Assembly: GCA_022361135.1 (NCBI GenBank)
Contig: JAKSBM010000636.1
Location: forward strand, 1-9,143
Direction of reading: 5' to 3'
Source: Desulfobacterales bacterium
Lineage (GTDB): Bacteria; Desulfobacterota; Desulfobacteria; Desulfobacterales; Desulfobacteraceae
DNA: 9,143 nt
Shown: positions 1 through 6,281 of the stretch, piece by piece
Layout: every line of letters begins with the position of its first letter
Position numbering within the stretch: the first letter of the stretch is position 1
Notes under the pieces: generated by a model
The model's database searches: none
Told to the model about the DNA's origin: nothing
What the model saw: only the letters and a program-made list of their open reading frames with translations
Made by a program: the position numbers and the translations under genes

Positions 1-599
1 GTGCTCAGATCGAAGAAACCGGTTCTGACTACGATCGTGAAAAACTGCAGGAAAGACTGGCCAAGCTGGTTGGCGGCGTCGCCGTTATCAACGTTGGTGC
101 AGCCACTGAAACTGAAATGAAAGAAAAGAAAGCCCGCGTTGAAGACGCCCTGAACGCTACCCGCGCTGCCGTAGAAGAAGGCATCGTTCCTGGTGGTGGC
201 GTGGCCCTGGTAAGAAGCATTGCTTCCTTGGCCGACATGGACGTTGACGGCGAAGAAAAACTGGGTGTTGAAGTGATTTCCAGAGCCATTGAAGAGCCCC
301 TGCGTAAAATCGCCGACAACGCCGGTGTTGAAGGTTCCGTTGTTATCAACAAGGTTAAGGAATCCGAAGGCGCATTTGGTTACAACGCCAGAACCGACGT
401 TTACGAAGATCTCATCGAAGCCGGTGTTATCGATCCCAAGAAGGTGGTTCGTTTTGCCCTGCAGAACGCAGCTTCCGTAGCTTCTGTAATGCTGACCACC
501 GAAGCCATGATCGCTGAAATCCCCGAAGAAGGCGGCGCTGCTGCAATGCCTGGTGGAATGCCCGGAGGAATGGGCGGCGGAATGCCCGGTATGATGTAA
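1..599 (+). CDS. groEL: 60 kDa chaperonin GroEL, C-terminal part (5' end outside window)
   Basis: GroEL is the ATP-driven double-ring chaperonin that encloses unfolded proteins in the cytosol with GroES. The visible 198 residues are read from base 3 and correspond to roughly the last 36% of a protein of about 545 residues. They begin with [20 protein letters not shown], typical of the end of the apical domain, and continue through the second intermediate segment and the equatorial domain. The Asp in ARVEDAL (codon at 144-146) matches E. coli D398, needed for ATP hydrolysis. The PGGGVAL loop and the IDPKKV segment, which holds the equatorial Asp of the nucleotide pocket, are present. The protein ends in the usual Gly/Met-rich flexible tail ([15 protein letters not shown]). 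The gene is complete at the 3' end and followed directly by a terminator, so it ends its own operon, presumably groES-groEL upstream. No oddity seen. Confidence 0.98.
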   Translation, partial: AQIEETGSDYDREKLQERLAKLVGGVAVINVGAATETEMKEKKARVEDALNATRAAVEEGIVPGGGVALVRSIASLADMDVDGEEKLGVEVISRAIEEPLRKIADNAGVEGSVVINKVKESEGAFGYNARTDVYEDLIEAGVIDPKKVVRFALQNAASVASVMLTTEAMIAEIPEEGGAAAMPGGMPGGMGGGMPGMM

Positions 600-617
600 T
601 TGATCCCTTGGATCACC

Positions 618-637
618 ATCTCTGAGTAAGAGATTTT
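618..637 (+). terminator. Small hairpin with short T run after groEL
   Basis: ATCTCT (618-623) pairs with AGAGAT (629-634) around a 5-base loop, and TTTT follows at 634-637. The stem is only 6 bp and A/T-rich, so alone it would be a weak terminator. It sits between the groEL stop and the much stronger hairpin at 639-685 and may serve as a first stage or as a 3'-end stabiliser. An even smaller inverted repeat (GATCC/GGATC, 602-614) lies just upstream. Confidence 0.4.
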
Positions 638-638
638 A

Positions 639-685
639 AGCCCCCTTGGAGCCCCTATCGCAGGGGAGTCCAAGGGGGCTTTATT
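639..685 (+). terminator. Intrinsic terminator of the groEL operon
   Basis: AGCCCCCTTGGA (639-650) pairs perfectly over 12 bp with TCCAAGGGGGCT (669-680). A small internal loop (651; 667-668) is followed by a further 5 bp (CCCCT 652-656 with AGGGG 662-666) closed by a 5-base loop. A T-rich tract TTTATT (680-685) follows. This is a long, G/C-rich stem in the expected place after a highly expressed gene, and it insulates the downstream tol cluster from groEL transcription. Confidence 0.9.
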
Positions 686-699
686 AATGGAAATTGAAC

Positions 700-726
700 T
701 TGACAGCAAATGGATGCTCATATAGT
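700..726 (+). promoter_or_regulatory. Candidate sigma-70 promoter for the tol-pal operon
   Basis: A perfect -35 hexamer TTGACA (700-705) is followed after 15 bases by TATAGT (721-726), which matches the -10 consensus at 5 of 6 positions. The 15-base spacer is shorter than the preferred 17, which would lower its strength. It lies just after the groEL terminator and upstream of tolQ, where a promoter is needed. Predicted initiation near 733 would give a leader of about 60 bases. Seen: the hexamers and their position. Inferred: that they are used. Confidence 0.5.
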
Positions 727-744
727 TTTGGTGGGAATTTGGTG
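727..744 (+). repeat. 7-base direct repeat, 11-base period, at the predicted tol start site
   Basis: TTTGGTG occurs at 727-733 and again at 738-744. The start-to-start distance of 11 bases is about one helical turn. The pair lies immediately downstream of the candidate -10 hexamer and over the predicted transcription start, where a repressor would bind. Two 7-base copies may be coincidence. The rest of the 600-794 gap holds the terminators, the promoter candidate, a weak GGTGC/GCACC inverted repeat (741-762) and the tolQ ribosome binding site; I see no gene in it. Confidence 0.3.
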
Positions 745-783
745 CCCCTGTCCCGGTGCACCGTATTTAAGAAGCAAAGACCT

Positions 784-790
784 TAAGGAG
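784..790 (+). promoter_or_regulatory. Ribosome binding site of tolQ
   Basis: TAAGGAG lies 4 bases before the ATG at 795. It is a near-perfect Shine-Dalgarno match and fixes the tolQ start. Confidence 0.8.
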
Positions 791-794
791 ATCT

Positions 795-1499
795 ATGACT
801 GCTGAATCACTCGGATTGCTTTACATGCTCCGGGATGCCGGCCCCATTGTAAAGTTGGTCATGTTGGTATTGCTCATTTTTTCAATCGTGTCCTGGGCAA
901 TCGTTTTAATTAAATTCAGATATATTCGTAAGGCCCAAAGGGATTCCGGAGAATTCATTGAAATTTTCTGGAATTGCCGTACCTTGGCCGATGCCTTCAC
1001 CAAGGCCAAGGCCTTGCAGACCAGTCCGGTTGCGCGGATATTCATGACCGCCTATATGGAAATGTCCCGCTCCGAACGGCGTGAGCAGGCACCCAATGGG
1101 GGGGAGGGCAAAGCCTATTTCCATGTCATGGGGAGTATCCAGCGGACCCTTCGCAGATCCATCAATGTGGAAGTCCGCCGTCTGAGTCAGATGGTCCCCT
1201 TCCTTGCCACCGCCGGCAACACCGCTCCCTTCATCGGGCTCTTCGGTACGGTATGGGGAATCATGCACACCTTCCAGGGCATCGGGCAAAGTGGATCGGC
1301 CAGCCTGGCTGTTGTTGCGCCGGGGATTTCCGAAGCGTTGATAGCAACGGCCGCCGGCCTTGCCGTGGCGATTCCCTCGGTCATTGCCTATAATTTTTTC
1401 ACCGATCGCATCCGTGTTTTGGGATCGGAATTGGATAGTTTTTCCTCGGATCTATTGAACATCATAGAGCGGGATATCCAGAAACAGGCGGAGGTATAA
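795..1499 (+). CDS. tolQ: Tol-Pal system proton channel subunit TolQ
   Basis: TolQ is the inner-membrane stator of the TolQ-TolR motor (MotA/TolQ/ExbB family), which uses the proton gradient to drive TolA. The 234-residue length is normal (E. coli about 230). Transmembrane helix 1 spans about residues 17-39, a large cytoplasmic loop follows (40-133), and helices 2 and 3 lie at about 134-158 and 171-200. Family signatures are intact: GLFGTVWGIM (148-157) and the GISEALIATAAGLAVAIPS stretch from 177. Thr152 and Thr185 match the channel-lining threonines T145 and T178 of E. coli TolQ. The ATG at 795 is fixed by a strong ribosome binding site. The stop overlaps the tolR start by one base (TAATG), so the two subunits are translationally coupled. 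TolQ is preferred over the paralogue ExbB because of the tolR-tolA-tolB-pal neighbourhood. A run of seven G (1098-1104) lies in the cytoplasmic-loop codons. Confidence 0.96.
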   Translation: MTAESLGLLYMLRDAGPIVKLVMLVLLIFSIVSWAIVLIKFRYIRKAQRDSGEFIEIFWNCRTLADAFTKAKALQTSPVARIFMTAYMEMSRSERREQAPNGGEGKAYFHVMGSIQRTLRRSINVEVRRLSQMVPFLATAGNTAPFIGLFGTVWGIMHTFQGIGQSGSASLAVVAPGISEALIATAAGLAVAIPSVIAYNFFTDRIRVLGSELDSFSSDLLNIIERDIQKQAEV

Positions 1500-1912
1500 T
1501 GCAAATCGGTTCCGGCCATGATCAGTTGATGTCTGAAATCAATGTGACTCCATTTGTGGACGTCATGCTGGTGCTTTTGATCATTTTCATGGTGACCGCA
1601 CCCATGATGGTCCAGGGGGTGGATGTGGATCTGCCCGCAGCCACATCAGAACCATTGCCCACGGACGAGAATAATTTGATTATTTCCATTGATCTGGATC
1701 GAAAGGTTTTTATCAATGATCAGGAAGTCAGCCCGGCTTTTTTAACTGAAAAATTGGGCGCGGTTCTGGAAAACCTGGATGCCAAGGGGGTTTATCTCAA
1801 GGCGGATAAGGGTGTTCCCTACGGTATTGTGGTGAATGTGATGTCCAAAATTAAACAGGCAGGCATTGAAAGTCTGGGAATGATTACCCTGCCCGAAGAC
1901 GATGCGTCCTGA
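1499..1912 (+). CDS. tolR: Tol-Pal system protein TolR
   Basis: TolR (ExbD/TolR family) is the peptidoglycan-binding rotor-type partner of TolQ, with a short cytoplasmic N-terminus, one transmembrane helix and a periplasmic domain. The 137 residues compare with 142 in E. coli. The signature MSEINVTPFVDVMLVLLIIF runs over residues 11-30. Asp21 is the membrane-embedded proton-carrying aspartate (E. coli TolR D23). The transmembrane segment ends in the typical MVTAPMM. The periplasmic domain (about 41-137) carries the usual KGVYLKADKGVPYGIVVNVM region. The ATG is supported by a GGAGGT site (1490-1495) lying inside the last codons of tolQ, and the stop of tolQ overlaps the start by one base. tolA follows after 8 bases. 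Confidence 0.96.
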   Translation: MQIGSGHDQLMSEINVTPFVDVMLVLLIIFMVTAPMMVQGVDVDLPAATSEPLPTDENNLIISIDLDRKVFINDQEVSPAFLTEKLGAVLENLDAKGVYLKADKGVPYGIVVNVMSKIKQAGIESLGMITLPEDDAS

Positions 1913-1920
1913 TCAAAGCA

Positions 1921-2859
1921 ATGGCTGATCGGTCCCATTTACCCCAGTTGTCCGGTGACCCTTTGGGCAATTTGGATTCAAATCCCCAACAAGGACGTCG
2001 GTTCCTTTATTTTGTTCTCATCTCCCTTGTGCTTCATCTGGCCTTGTTGGCCGGGTCCATTTTCTTCCAGGGGATGGAATTTGCCAAGCCCCAACCCAAG
2101 GTGGTTCGGGTGGATTTGGTCTCTTTCTCTCCGGCCGCATCCCGGGCCGATTCTGCACCGGCCGTCAACGCCAGTGCTCCGGAAACCCTTCCCGACCCCG
2201 GTGCAGTCAGTGTTTCCCAACCGAAATCCGCACCTCAACCCGCTCCGGAACCCGTGGCCAATATTAAACCCGACATCAGCCTGAAGGGCAAACCAAAGAA
2301 TTTAAAAAAGATGATGGCCAAGGCTGCCAAGGCACCTTCTAAACCCAAACGGCCGTCTAAAAAGTTAAAGCCCAAATCCAAGGTCGACACCGAAAAAATG
2401 TTGGAAAAGGCCCGCCGGGAATTGGAAAGAAAGGTGGAGGCTGAGAATCAGAAGCAATTGAGCCAGGCCCTGGATCGCTTGAAGGATAAGGTGGCCTCCC
2501 GCAAGGAACCCGTTGAGGGCGCTTCAAACTCCGGTGGGAACGGAAGCGGCGGTCGACCCGGGCGTCCCGGTGGCCCCATGGATTTGTATAAGACCATCAT
2601 TCAATCGGCCATTGAGCAAAACTGGGTTTTCAACGAAACCTTGGCCCGGTTGAACCAGAATCTGGAAACCCGGATCCTGATCAAAATTTTAAAGAGTGGG
2701 GAAATCCGTGATATTATTTTTGAAACCCGATCCGGGAATCAATATCTGGATGAATCTGCCAAAAAAGCCATCCAAAGGGCAAATCCCCTGCCGGGGCTTC
2801 CCCTGGGATTGAGCTCATATGAACTGGTGATTATTTTTACCCCAAAAGGATTAAGGTAA
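1921..2859 (+). CDS. tolA: Tol-Pal system protein TolA (TonB-like C-terminal domain)
   Basis: TolA transmits energy from TolQR to the TolB-Pal complex at the outer membrane. The 312 residues show the classical three-part plan. The cytoplasmic N-terminus (1-27) leads into one transmembrane helix (28-49) carrying Ser35 and His39, the S-x3-H arrangement that in TolA/TonB contacts TolQ/ExbB. A Pro/Ala/Lys-rich, then charged helical spacer runs over about 56-197. A Gly/Arg/Pro hinge (201-219) precedes the C-terminal domain (220-312). That domain (IEQNWVFN, then ILIKILKSGEIRDIIFETRS, then LDESAKKAI) reads as TonB_C fold, so some tools will label it TonB-family energy transducer; position between tolR and tolB supports TolA. 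No Shine-Dalgarno is visible before the ATG at 1921, 8 bases after the tolR stop, suggesting coupled translation. The spacer is shorter than in E. coli TolA (421 residues). Confidence 0.9.
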   Translation: MADRSHLPQLSGDPLGNLDSNPQQGRRFLYFVLISLVLHLALLAGSIFFQGMEFAKPQPKVVRVDLVSFSPAASRADSAPAVNASAPETLPDPGAVSVSQPKSAPQPAPEPVANIKPDISLKGKPKNLKKMMAKAAKAPSKPKRPSKKLKPKSKVDTEKMLEKARRELERKVEAENQKQLSQALDRLKDKVASRKEPVEGASNSGGNGSGGRPGRPGGPMDLYKTIIQSAIEQNWVFNETLARLNQNLETRILIKILKSGEIRDIIFETRSGNQYLDESAKKAIQRANPLPGLPLGLSSYELVIIFTPKGLR

Positions 2860-2863
2860 TACG

Positions 2864-4225
2864 ATGAATTCCCCGTGTTGGCCCATTGCGTCTCCCTTGA
2901 AAATAAAATTTTGGGTGTGGGTGTGTGCTCTATTCGTTCTGTGGGGCGGTAATGCCGTCGCCAAGGAGTATGATTATATTAATATCAGCAATCCGTTTCT
3001 GAATAAGACGCCCATTGCCGTCACCGAGTTCAAAACCTTTAATGGCCACCTTGAAGAATTGGCGGCTGCCCAGTCCGGCCTGGAACAATTGCGCCGTGCC
3101 CTGGCTTTTACCGGGTATTTGAAGATCATGAATCCCGATGCCTTCCTGGTGAACCCGGCCCAGTCCGGTATTCAATTGAATCAAATTAATTTTAAGGATT
3201 GGACCGGCATTGGTGCGGAATTGTTGGTCACCGGGGGCATTGAAGAGCAGGGGGGGAAGCTGAAGTTGCGGATGCGGTTGTTTGATACCTTCAAGACCCA
3301 GCTTCTGGTGGGAAAGGTATACAGCGGTCCACGGTCCGCGCTGAGGAAAATGATTTTGCTTTTCTGCGGCGAAATTGCCCATGCCTTAACTGGTAATTGG
3401 GGGGTGTTTAATTCCAAGTTGACCTTTGTGTCCACGGTAAAGGGGAATAAGGAGATTTTTACCAGTGATTTTGACGGGTTTAATTTAAAGCAGGTGACCC
3501 ACCATCGTAATATTTCACTTTCACCCTCCTGGTCCTACGACGGTAAGTGGATAGCCTATGTTTCCTACGCCAGGGGCAAGCCGGATATTTACATTAAGAA
3601 CATCCGGGAAAACCGGGGAAGCATTGTGAATATCAAGGGTTCCAATATCTCACCGGATTGGATGCCCGATCAGTTGAAACTGGCTGCCGCTCTAAGCTTT
3701 TCTGGAAACCAGGAAATATATTTGTTGACCCAGAAGGGAGAAATTATTAAAAGAATAACCAGAAGTTGGGGCATTAATGTGTCTCCGCGATTCTCTCCGG
3801 ATGGGAAAAAACTGGCCTTTACTTCAAATCGGGCAGGGAATCCCCAGATTTATGTGAAGGATCTGGAGACCAATGATGTAAAGCGGATTACCTTCCAGGG
3901 GAAGTATAATACCTCGCCAGCCTGGTCCCCGGATGGGAAAAAGATAGCCTATGTGGGGGTAGTAAAAAATCAAATCGATATTTATGTGATGGATTTGGAA
4001 AATATTTCGGCTGCACCGGTCCGTTTGACCATGGGGCAGGGGGATAATGAGGACCCATCCTGGTCACCCGACGGTAGCCTCATTGTATATACGTCCAATC
4101 GGAATCAGGGCGTATCCAAGTTGTTTGTGATGACTGCTGCTGGCACGGATCAGCGGCAATTGTTAAACATGAGTGGAAAGCAGACCCAGCCCAACTGGTC
4201 AGGGGCGATCGGCTCAGATGAATAA
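2864..4225 (+). CDS. tolB: Tol-Pal system protein TolB, periplasmic beta-propeller
   Basis: TolB is the soluble periplasmic protein that binds Pal and is released from it by pulling through TolA. The 453-residue precursor starts with a signal peptide: basic residues at 13-15, hydrophobic core about 16-29, likely cleavage after AVA (31-33). The mature N-terminus (KEYDYINIS) is where the TolA-binding strand lies in E. coli TolB. An alpha/beta N-terminal domain (about 45-180) is followed by a beta-propeller (about 184-450) of TolB/WD40-like repeats: LSPSWSYDGKWIAYVS (219-234), VSPRFSPDGKKLAFTSNR (306-323), TSPAWSPDGKKIAYV (350-364), EDPSWSPDGSLIVYTSNR (396-413). The repeat near 262-275 is degenerate (SPDWMPDQLKLAA). 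The start is 4 bases after the tolA stop, with AAGG (2853-2856) at 7 bases. A TTG at 2897 would give a shorter signal peptide but lacks a binding site. Confidence 0.96.
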   Translation: MNSPCWPIASPLKIKFWVWVCALFVLWGGNAVAKEYDYINISNPFLNKTPIAVTEFKTFNGHLEELAAAQSGLEQLRRALAFTGYLKIMNPDAFLVNPAQSGIQLNQINFKDWTGIGAELLVTGGIEEQGGKLKLRMRLFDTFKTQLLVGKVYSGPRSALRKMILLFCGEIAHALTGNWGVFNSKLTFVSTVKGNKEIFTSDFDGFNLKQVTHHRNISLSPSWSYDGKWIAYVSYARGKPDIYIKNIRENRGSIVNIKGSNISPDWMPDQLKLAAALSFSGNQEIYLLTQKGEIIKRITRSWGINVSPRFSPDGKKLAFTSNRAGNPQIYVKDLETNDVKRITFQGKYNTSPAWSPDGKKIAYVGVVKNQIDIYVMDLENISAAPVRLTMGQGDNEDPSWSPDGSLIVYTSNRNQGVSKLFVMTAAGTDQRQLLNMSGKQTQPNWSGAIGSDE

Positions 4226-4259
4226 ATTTAAGTTGGAAAATATAATCAATTTTGACCTT

Positions 4260-4267
4260 TAAGGAGG
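4260..4267 (+). promoter_or_regulatory. Perfect Shine-Dalgarno sequence of pal
   Basis: TAAGGAGG lies 4 bases before the ATG at 4272. It is an uninterrupted match to the 16S rRNA 3' end and the strongest ribosome binding site in the window. This fits the high copy number expected for Pal relative to the motor subunits. Confidence 0.8.
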
Positions 4268-4271
4268 CACA

Positions 4272-4838
4272 ATGAAAAACAGAATCTGGATGAATATTCT
4301 CATGGCGATGCTCGTGGCCGGACTGATGATGACCATGTCCTGCAGTAAACCTGCAGTGGTTTCTTCCGAAGCCGGGATTGAAGATCAGGCAAAAATCGAT
4401 GCTGCAAAAAAAGCCGAAGAAGAACGGATCAAGGCCCAACAGCTCCAGGAAAAGCTGGCCCAGGAAAAGGCCATGAAGGAAGCCAAAATCGTGGCTGCCA
4501 AAAAACGGTTTCTGAATCAGAATATCCATTTTGATTATGACAGCGCCGATCTGAGCCCCATGGCCAAGACCCTGCTTAAGGAAAAGGCTGCTTGGCTGAA
4601 GGCCAACATGGGTGTTCGGGTTGTGGTTCAAGGCCATTGCGACGAACGGGGCACCACGGAATACAACATCGCCCTGGGCGAACGCCGGGCTTTGGCTGTT
4701 AAAAATTATCTGTCCAACCTGGGTGTAAGTGCTTCCCGGCTGGAAATGATCAGCTACGGTGAAGAACAGCCCCTGGATCCTGCAGCCAATGAAGATGCCT
4801 ATCGGAAAAACCGCCGCGCACAATTTGTACTCCAATAA
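4272..4838 (+). CDS. pal: Peptidoglycan-associated lipoprotein Pal
   Basis: Pal is the outer-membrane lipoprotein that binds peptidoglycan non-covalently and, with Tol, constricts the outer membrane at division. The 188-residue precursor has a lipoprotein signal peptide with Cys24 as the lipidated residue. The lipobox is TMSC, fitting the broad lipobox pattern but lacking the usual Leu at -3. Ser at +2 allows outer-membrane sorting. Residues 36-80 are Lys/Glu/Ala-rich and probably form a long helix. The OmpA-like domain covers about 81-188: IHFDYDSADLS (85-95), then VQGHCDERGTTEYNIALGER (119-138) and NRRAQFVL (180-187). Asp124 and Arg139 correspond to OmpA D271 and R286, which grip diaminopimelate in the peptidoglycan peptide. 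The gene follows tolB after 46 bases and is followed by a terminator. Confidence 0.97.
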   Translation: MKNRIWMNILMAMLVAGLMMTMSCSKPAVVSSEAGIEDQAKIDAAKKAEEERIKAQQLQEKLAQEKAMKEAKIVAAKKRFLNQNIHFDYDSADLSPMAKTLLKEKAAWLKANMGVRVVVQGHCDERGTTEYNIALGERRALAVKNYLSNLGVSASRLEMISYGEEQPLDPAANEDAYRKNRRAQFVLQ

Positions 4839-4868
4839 GCCCCAAGGGGAAATTGTGGAATAATGAAT

Positions 4869-4910
4869 AGGCACACCATGCCCTGGGCTGGTGTGCCTGT
4901 TTCTCTTTTT
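4869..4910 (+). terminator. Intrinsic terminator between pal and cpoB
   Basis: AGGCACACCA (4869-4878) pairs perfectly over 10 bp with TGGTGTGCCT (4889-4898). The 10-base loop can add a short GCC/GGC pairing. The stem is followed by TTTCTCTTTTT (4900-4910). This is a textbook intrinsic terminator 30 bases after the pal stop and 23 bases before the cpoB start. It should end most tolQRAB-pal transcripts and make cpoB-ruvCAB depend on read-through or another promoter. Confidence 0.88.
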
Positions 4911-4933
4911 AAATCCGTACATGGAGAGTCTGG

Positions 4934-5788
4934 ATGAAACAGATTGTTTTTTTTCTAAGCCTGGGTCTTTTGTTGGTGTCGGGATGTGTGGCACCGGATC
5001 AATACCAAGTGCTGGAGAATCGGATTGCAGCCCTTGAGATGGAAAATAACCGGAATGCTGCACAATACAATGATATTGCAACACTGGACTCCCAGTTGAA
5101 GTCGGATGTGGATGCCCTGGCCAAACAATCGGCAGCCAACCAGGAAAGCTATGCCGATATTCGGTATGAACTGGCACAGATCAAAGAACGGTTCCAGATG
5201 GTCAATGGTATGATCGAAGAACTTAAATTCAAGCTGGGAAACTCCAGCCAGGAACAGCAGAGTTCCTATGAAAAAGAGTTGGCCCGCCTGGACAATGCCA
5301 TTTCCAGAAATTTTGAAAAAATAATCAATCTGGAAAAGTACATGGGGTTTGAACCCACGGGATCCAAAGCCGAACCTAAACCCGGAGAGGATCAGAATGG
5401 AGACGCTCCGGCCATGGGGGAAGCCGAATTGTATGCATTGGCCAAGAAAAAATTTGATGAAGGAGACATGGATACGGCCCGGATTCAGTTTGAAAATTTC
5501 ATCAATAAATATCCACAATCGGATCGGTCGGACAATGCAAGGTTTTGGATTGCCGACAGTTATTATGTGGAAAAATGGTATGAAAAGGCCATCCTGGAAT
5601 ACCAGAAGGTTCTGGAGAAATATCCCAAATCCAACAAGGCCGCTGCGGCCCGCCTGAAGCAGGGATATGCATTCATTGCCCTGGGGGAAAAGGCCAATGC
5701 CCGGTTGATCCTCAAGGAGCTGGTCAAGCGTCATCCCGAGACAAAGGAAGCGGGATATGCCATGGAAAAATTGAAGACGTTGAATTGA
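4934..5788 (+). CDS. cpoB: Tol-Pal associated TPR protein CpoB/YbgF, predicted lipoprotein
   Basis: In E. coli CpoB is a periplasmic trimer that interacts with TolA and couples Tol function to PBP1B-dependent peptidoglycan synthesis. The 284-residue protein has a short signal peptide ending in the lipobox VSGC with Cys18, so it is predicted to be lipid-anchored; E. coli CpoB is soluble. Residues about 22-138 form a long helical/coiled-coil region, the trimerisation part of the family. A Pro/Gly/charged linker (139-160) follows, then three tetratricopeptide repeats (about 163-196, 200-233, 237-270) with typical YALAKKKFDEGDMDTA and ARFWIADSYY motifs. The ATG is supported by TGGAGAG (4922-4928) at 5 bases. 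ruvC begins 10 bases after its stop. Position after pal is the standard one for this gene. Confidence 0.93.
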   Translation: MKQIVFFLSLGLLLVSGCVAPDQYQVLENRIAALEMENNRNAAQYNDIATLDSQLKSDVDALAKQSAANQESYADIRYELAQIKERFQMVNGMIEELKFKLGNSSQEQQSSYEKELARLDNAISRNFEKIINLEKYMGFEPTGSKAEPKPGEDQNGDAPAMGEAELYALAKKKFDEGDMDTARIQFENFINKYPQSDRSDNARFWIADSYYVEKWYEKAILEYQKVLEKYPKSNKAAAARLKQGYAFIALGEKANARLILKELVKRHPETKEAGYAMEKLKTLN

Positions 5789-5798
5789 TGAGGTCCAG

Positions 5799-6281
5799 GT
5801 GAAGGTGGTCGGCATTGATCCCGGATTGGCTGGAACGGGGGTGGCTATCATTGAGGGAGATCTTCGGGAAATCCAGGGATATTCCTTTGGCAGCATCTCC
5901 ACCCAGGCGTCGGAGCCCACTCCCTTGAGATTGCATACCATATACTCAAAAATTTACGATTTTTTAGCAGAGCAAAAACCGGATCTGGTGGTCATAGAGG
6001 ACATCTACTCCCTTGAAAAATATCCGGGTTCCGGTATTATGTTGGGTAAAGTATCAGGGGTTATCCTTTTGGCCGCACACCAGGTCGGAGGCAAATTTGA
6101 AGAGGTCGCAGTTCGCGAAATGAAGAAGATAATTTGCGGCAGCGGTAACGCCGACAAATCCCAGGTGGAAAAATCGGTTCGTAATCAATTGGGACATCCG
6201 GAACCCATTCGGCCATATCACGCATCGGATGCACTGGGGCTGGCCTTGGCCGGGTATTATAGACATAGAAGGGGAATATGA
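5799..6281 (+). CDS. ruvC: Holliday junction resolvase RuvC
   Basis: RuvC is the dimeric endonuclease that cuts Holliday junctions symmetrically, working with RuvAB in recombinational repair. The 160 residues (usual 155-175) have the RNase H-like fold signatures. Asp7 lies in GIDPGLAGTG (5-14), Glu67 in VVIEDIY (64-70), and His141 with Asp144 lie in HASDALGLAL (141-150). These match the four metal-binding positions of E. coli RuvC (D7, E66, D138, D141), except that the third is His, as in Thermus thermophilus RuvC. The GTG start is chosen because the conserved family N-terminus MKVVGIDPG begins exactly there, with GAGG (5790-5793) 5 bases upstream. The stop overlaps the ruvA start by 4 bases (ATGA). 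All catalytic positions are filled, so it should be active. Confidence 0.96.
   Translation: MKVVGIDPGLAGTGVAIIEGDLREIQGYSFGSISTQASEPTPLRLHTIYSKIYDFLAEQKPDLVVIEDIYSLEKYPGSGIMLGKVSGVILLAAHQVGGKFEEVAVREMKKIICGSGNADKSQVEKSVRNQLGHPEPIRPYHASDALGLALAGYYRHRRGI

Noticed and set aside
741..762. GGTGC/GCACC inverted repeat in the tolQ leader as a regulatory hairpin
   Set aside because: Only 5 bp with a 12-base loop and no T tract; too weak to call a structure or riboswitch.
4241..4246. Perfect TATAAT in the tolB-pal gap as a promoter for pal
   Set aside because: No acceptable -35 hexamer at 16-18 bases upstream and no extended -10 TG. In an A/T-rich gap this match can arise by chance.
4080..5177. 365-codon open frame on the - strand across tolB end, pal and cpoB start
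   Set aside because: It runs antisense through three well-identified genes and both noncoding gaps, matches no family I recognise, and contains no coherent domain. It is a shadow of the codon bias of the + strand genes.
4955..5941. 328-codon open frame on the - strand opposite cpoB and ruvC
   Set aside because: Low-complexity Phe/Leu/Gly-rich translation without motifs, fully opposite CpoB and the start of RuvC, which are both secure.
5939..6281. RuvC with His instead of Asp at the third metal-binding position, as a sign of inactivation
   Set aside because: Thermus thermophilus RuvC, an active resolvase, also has His there, so the substitution is a known functional variant.
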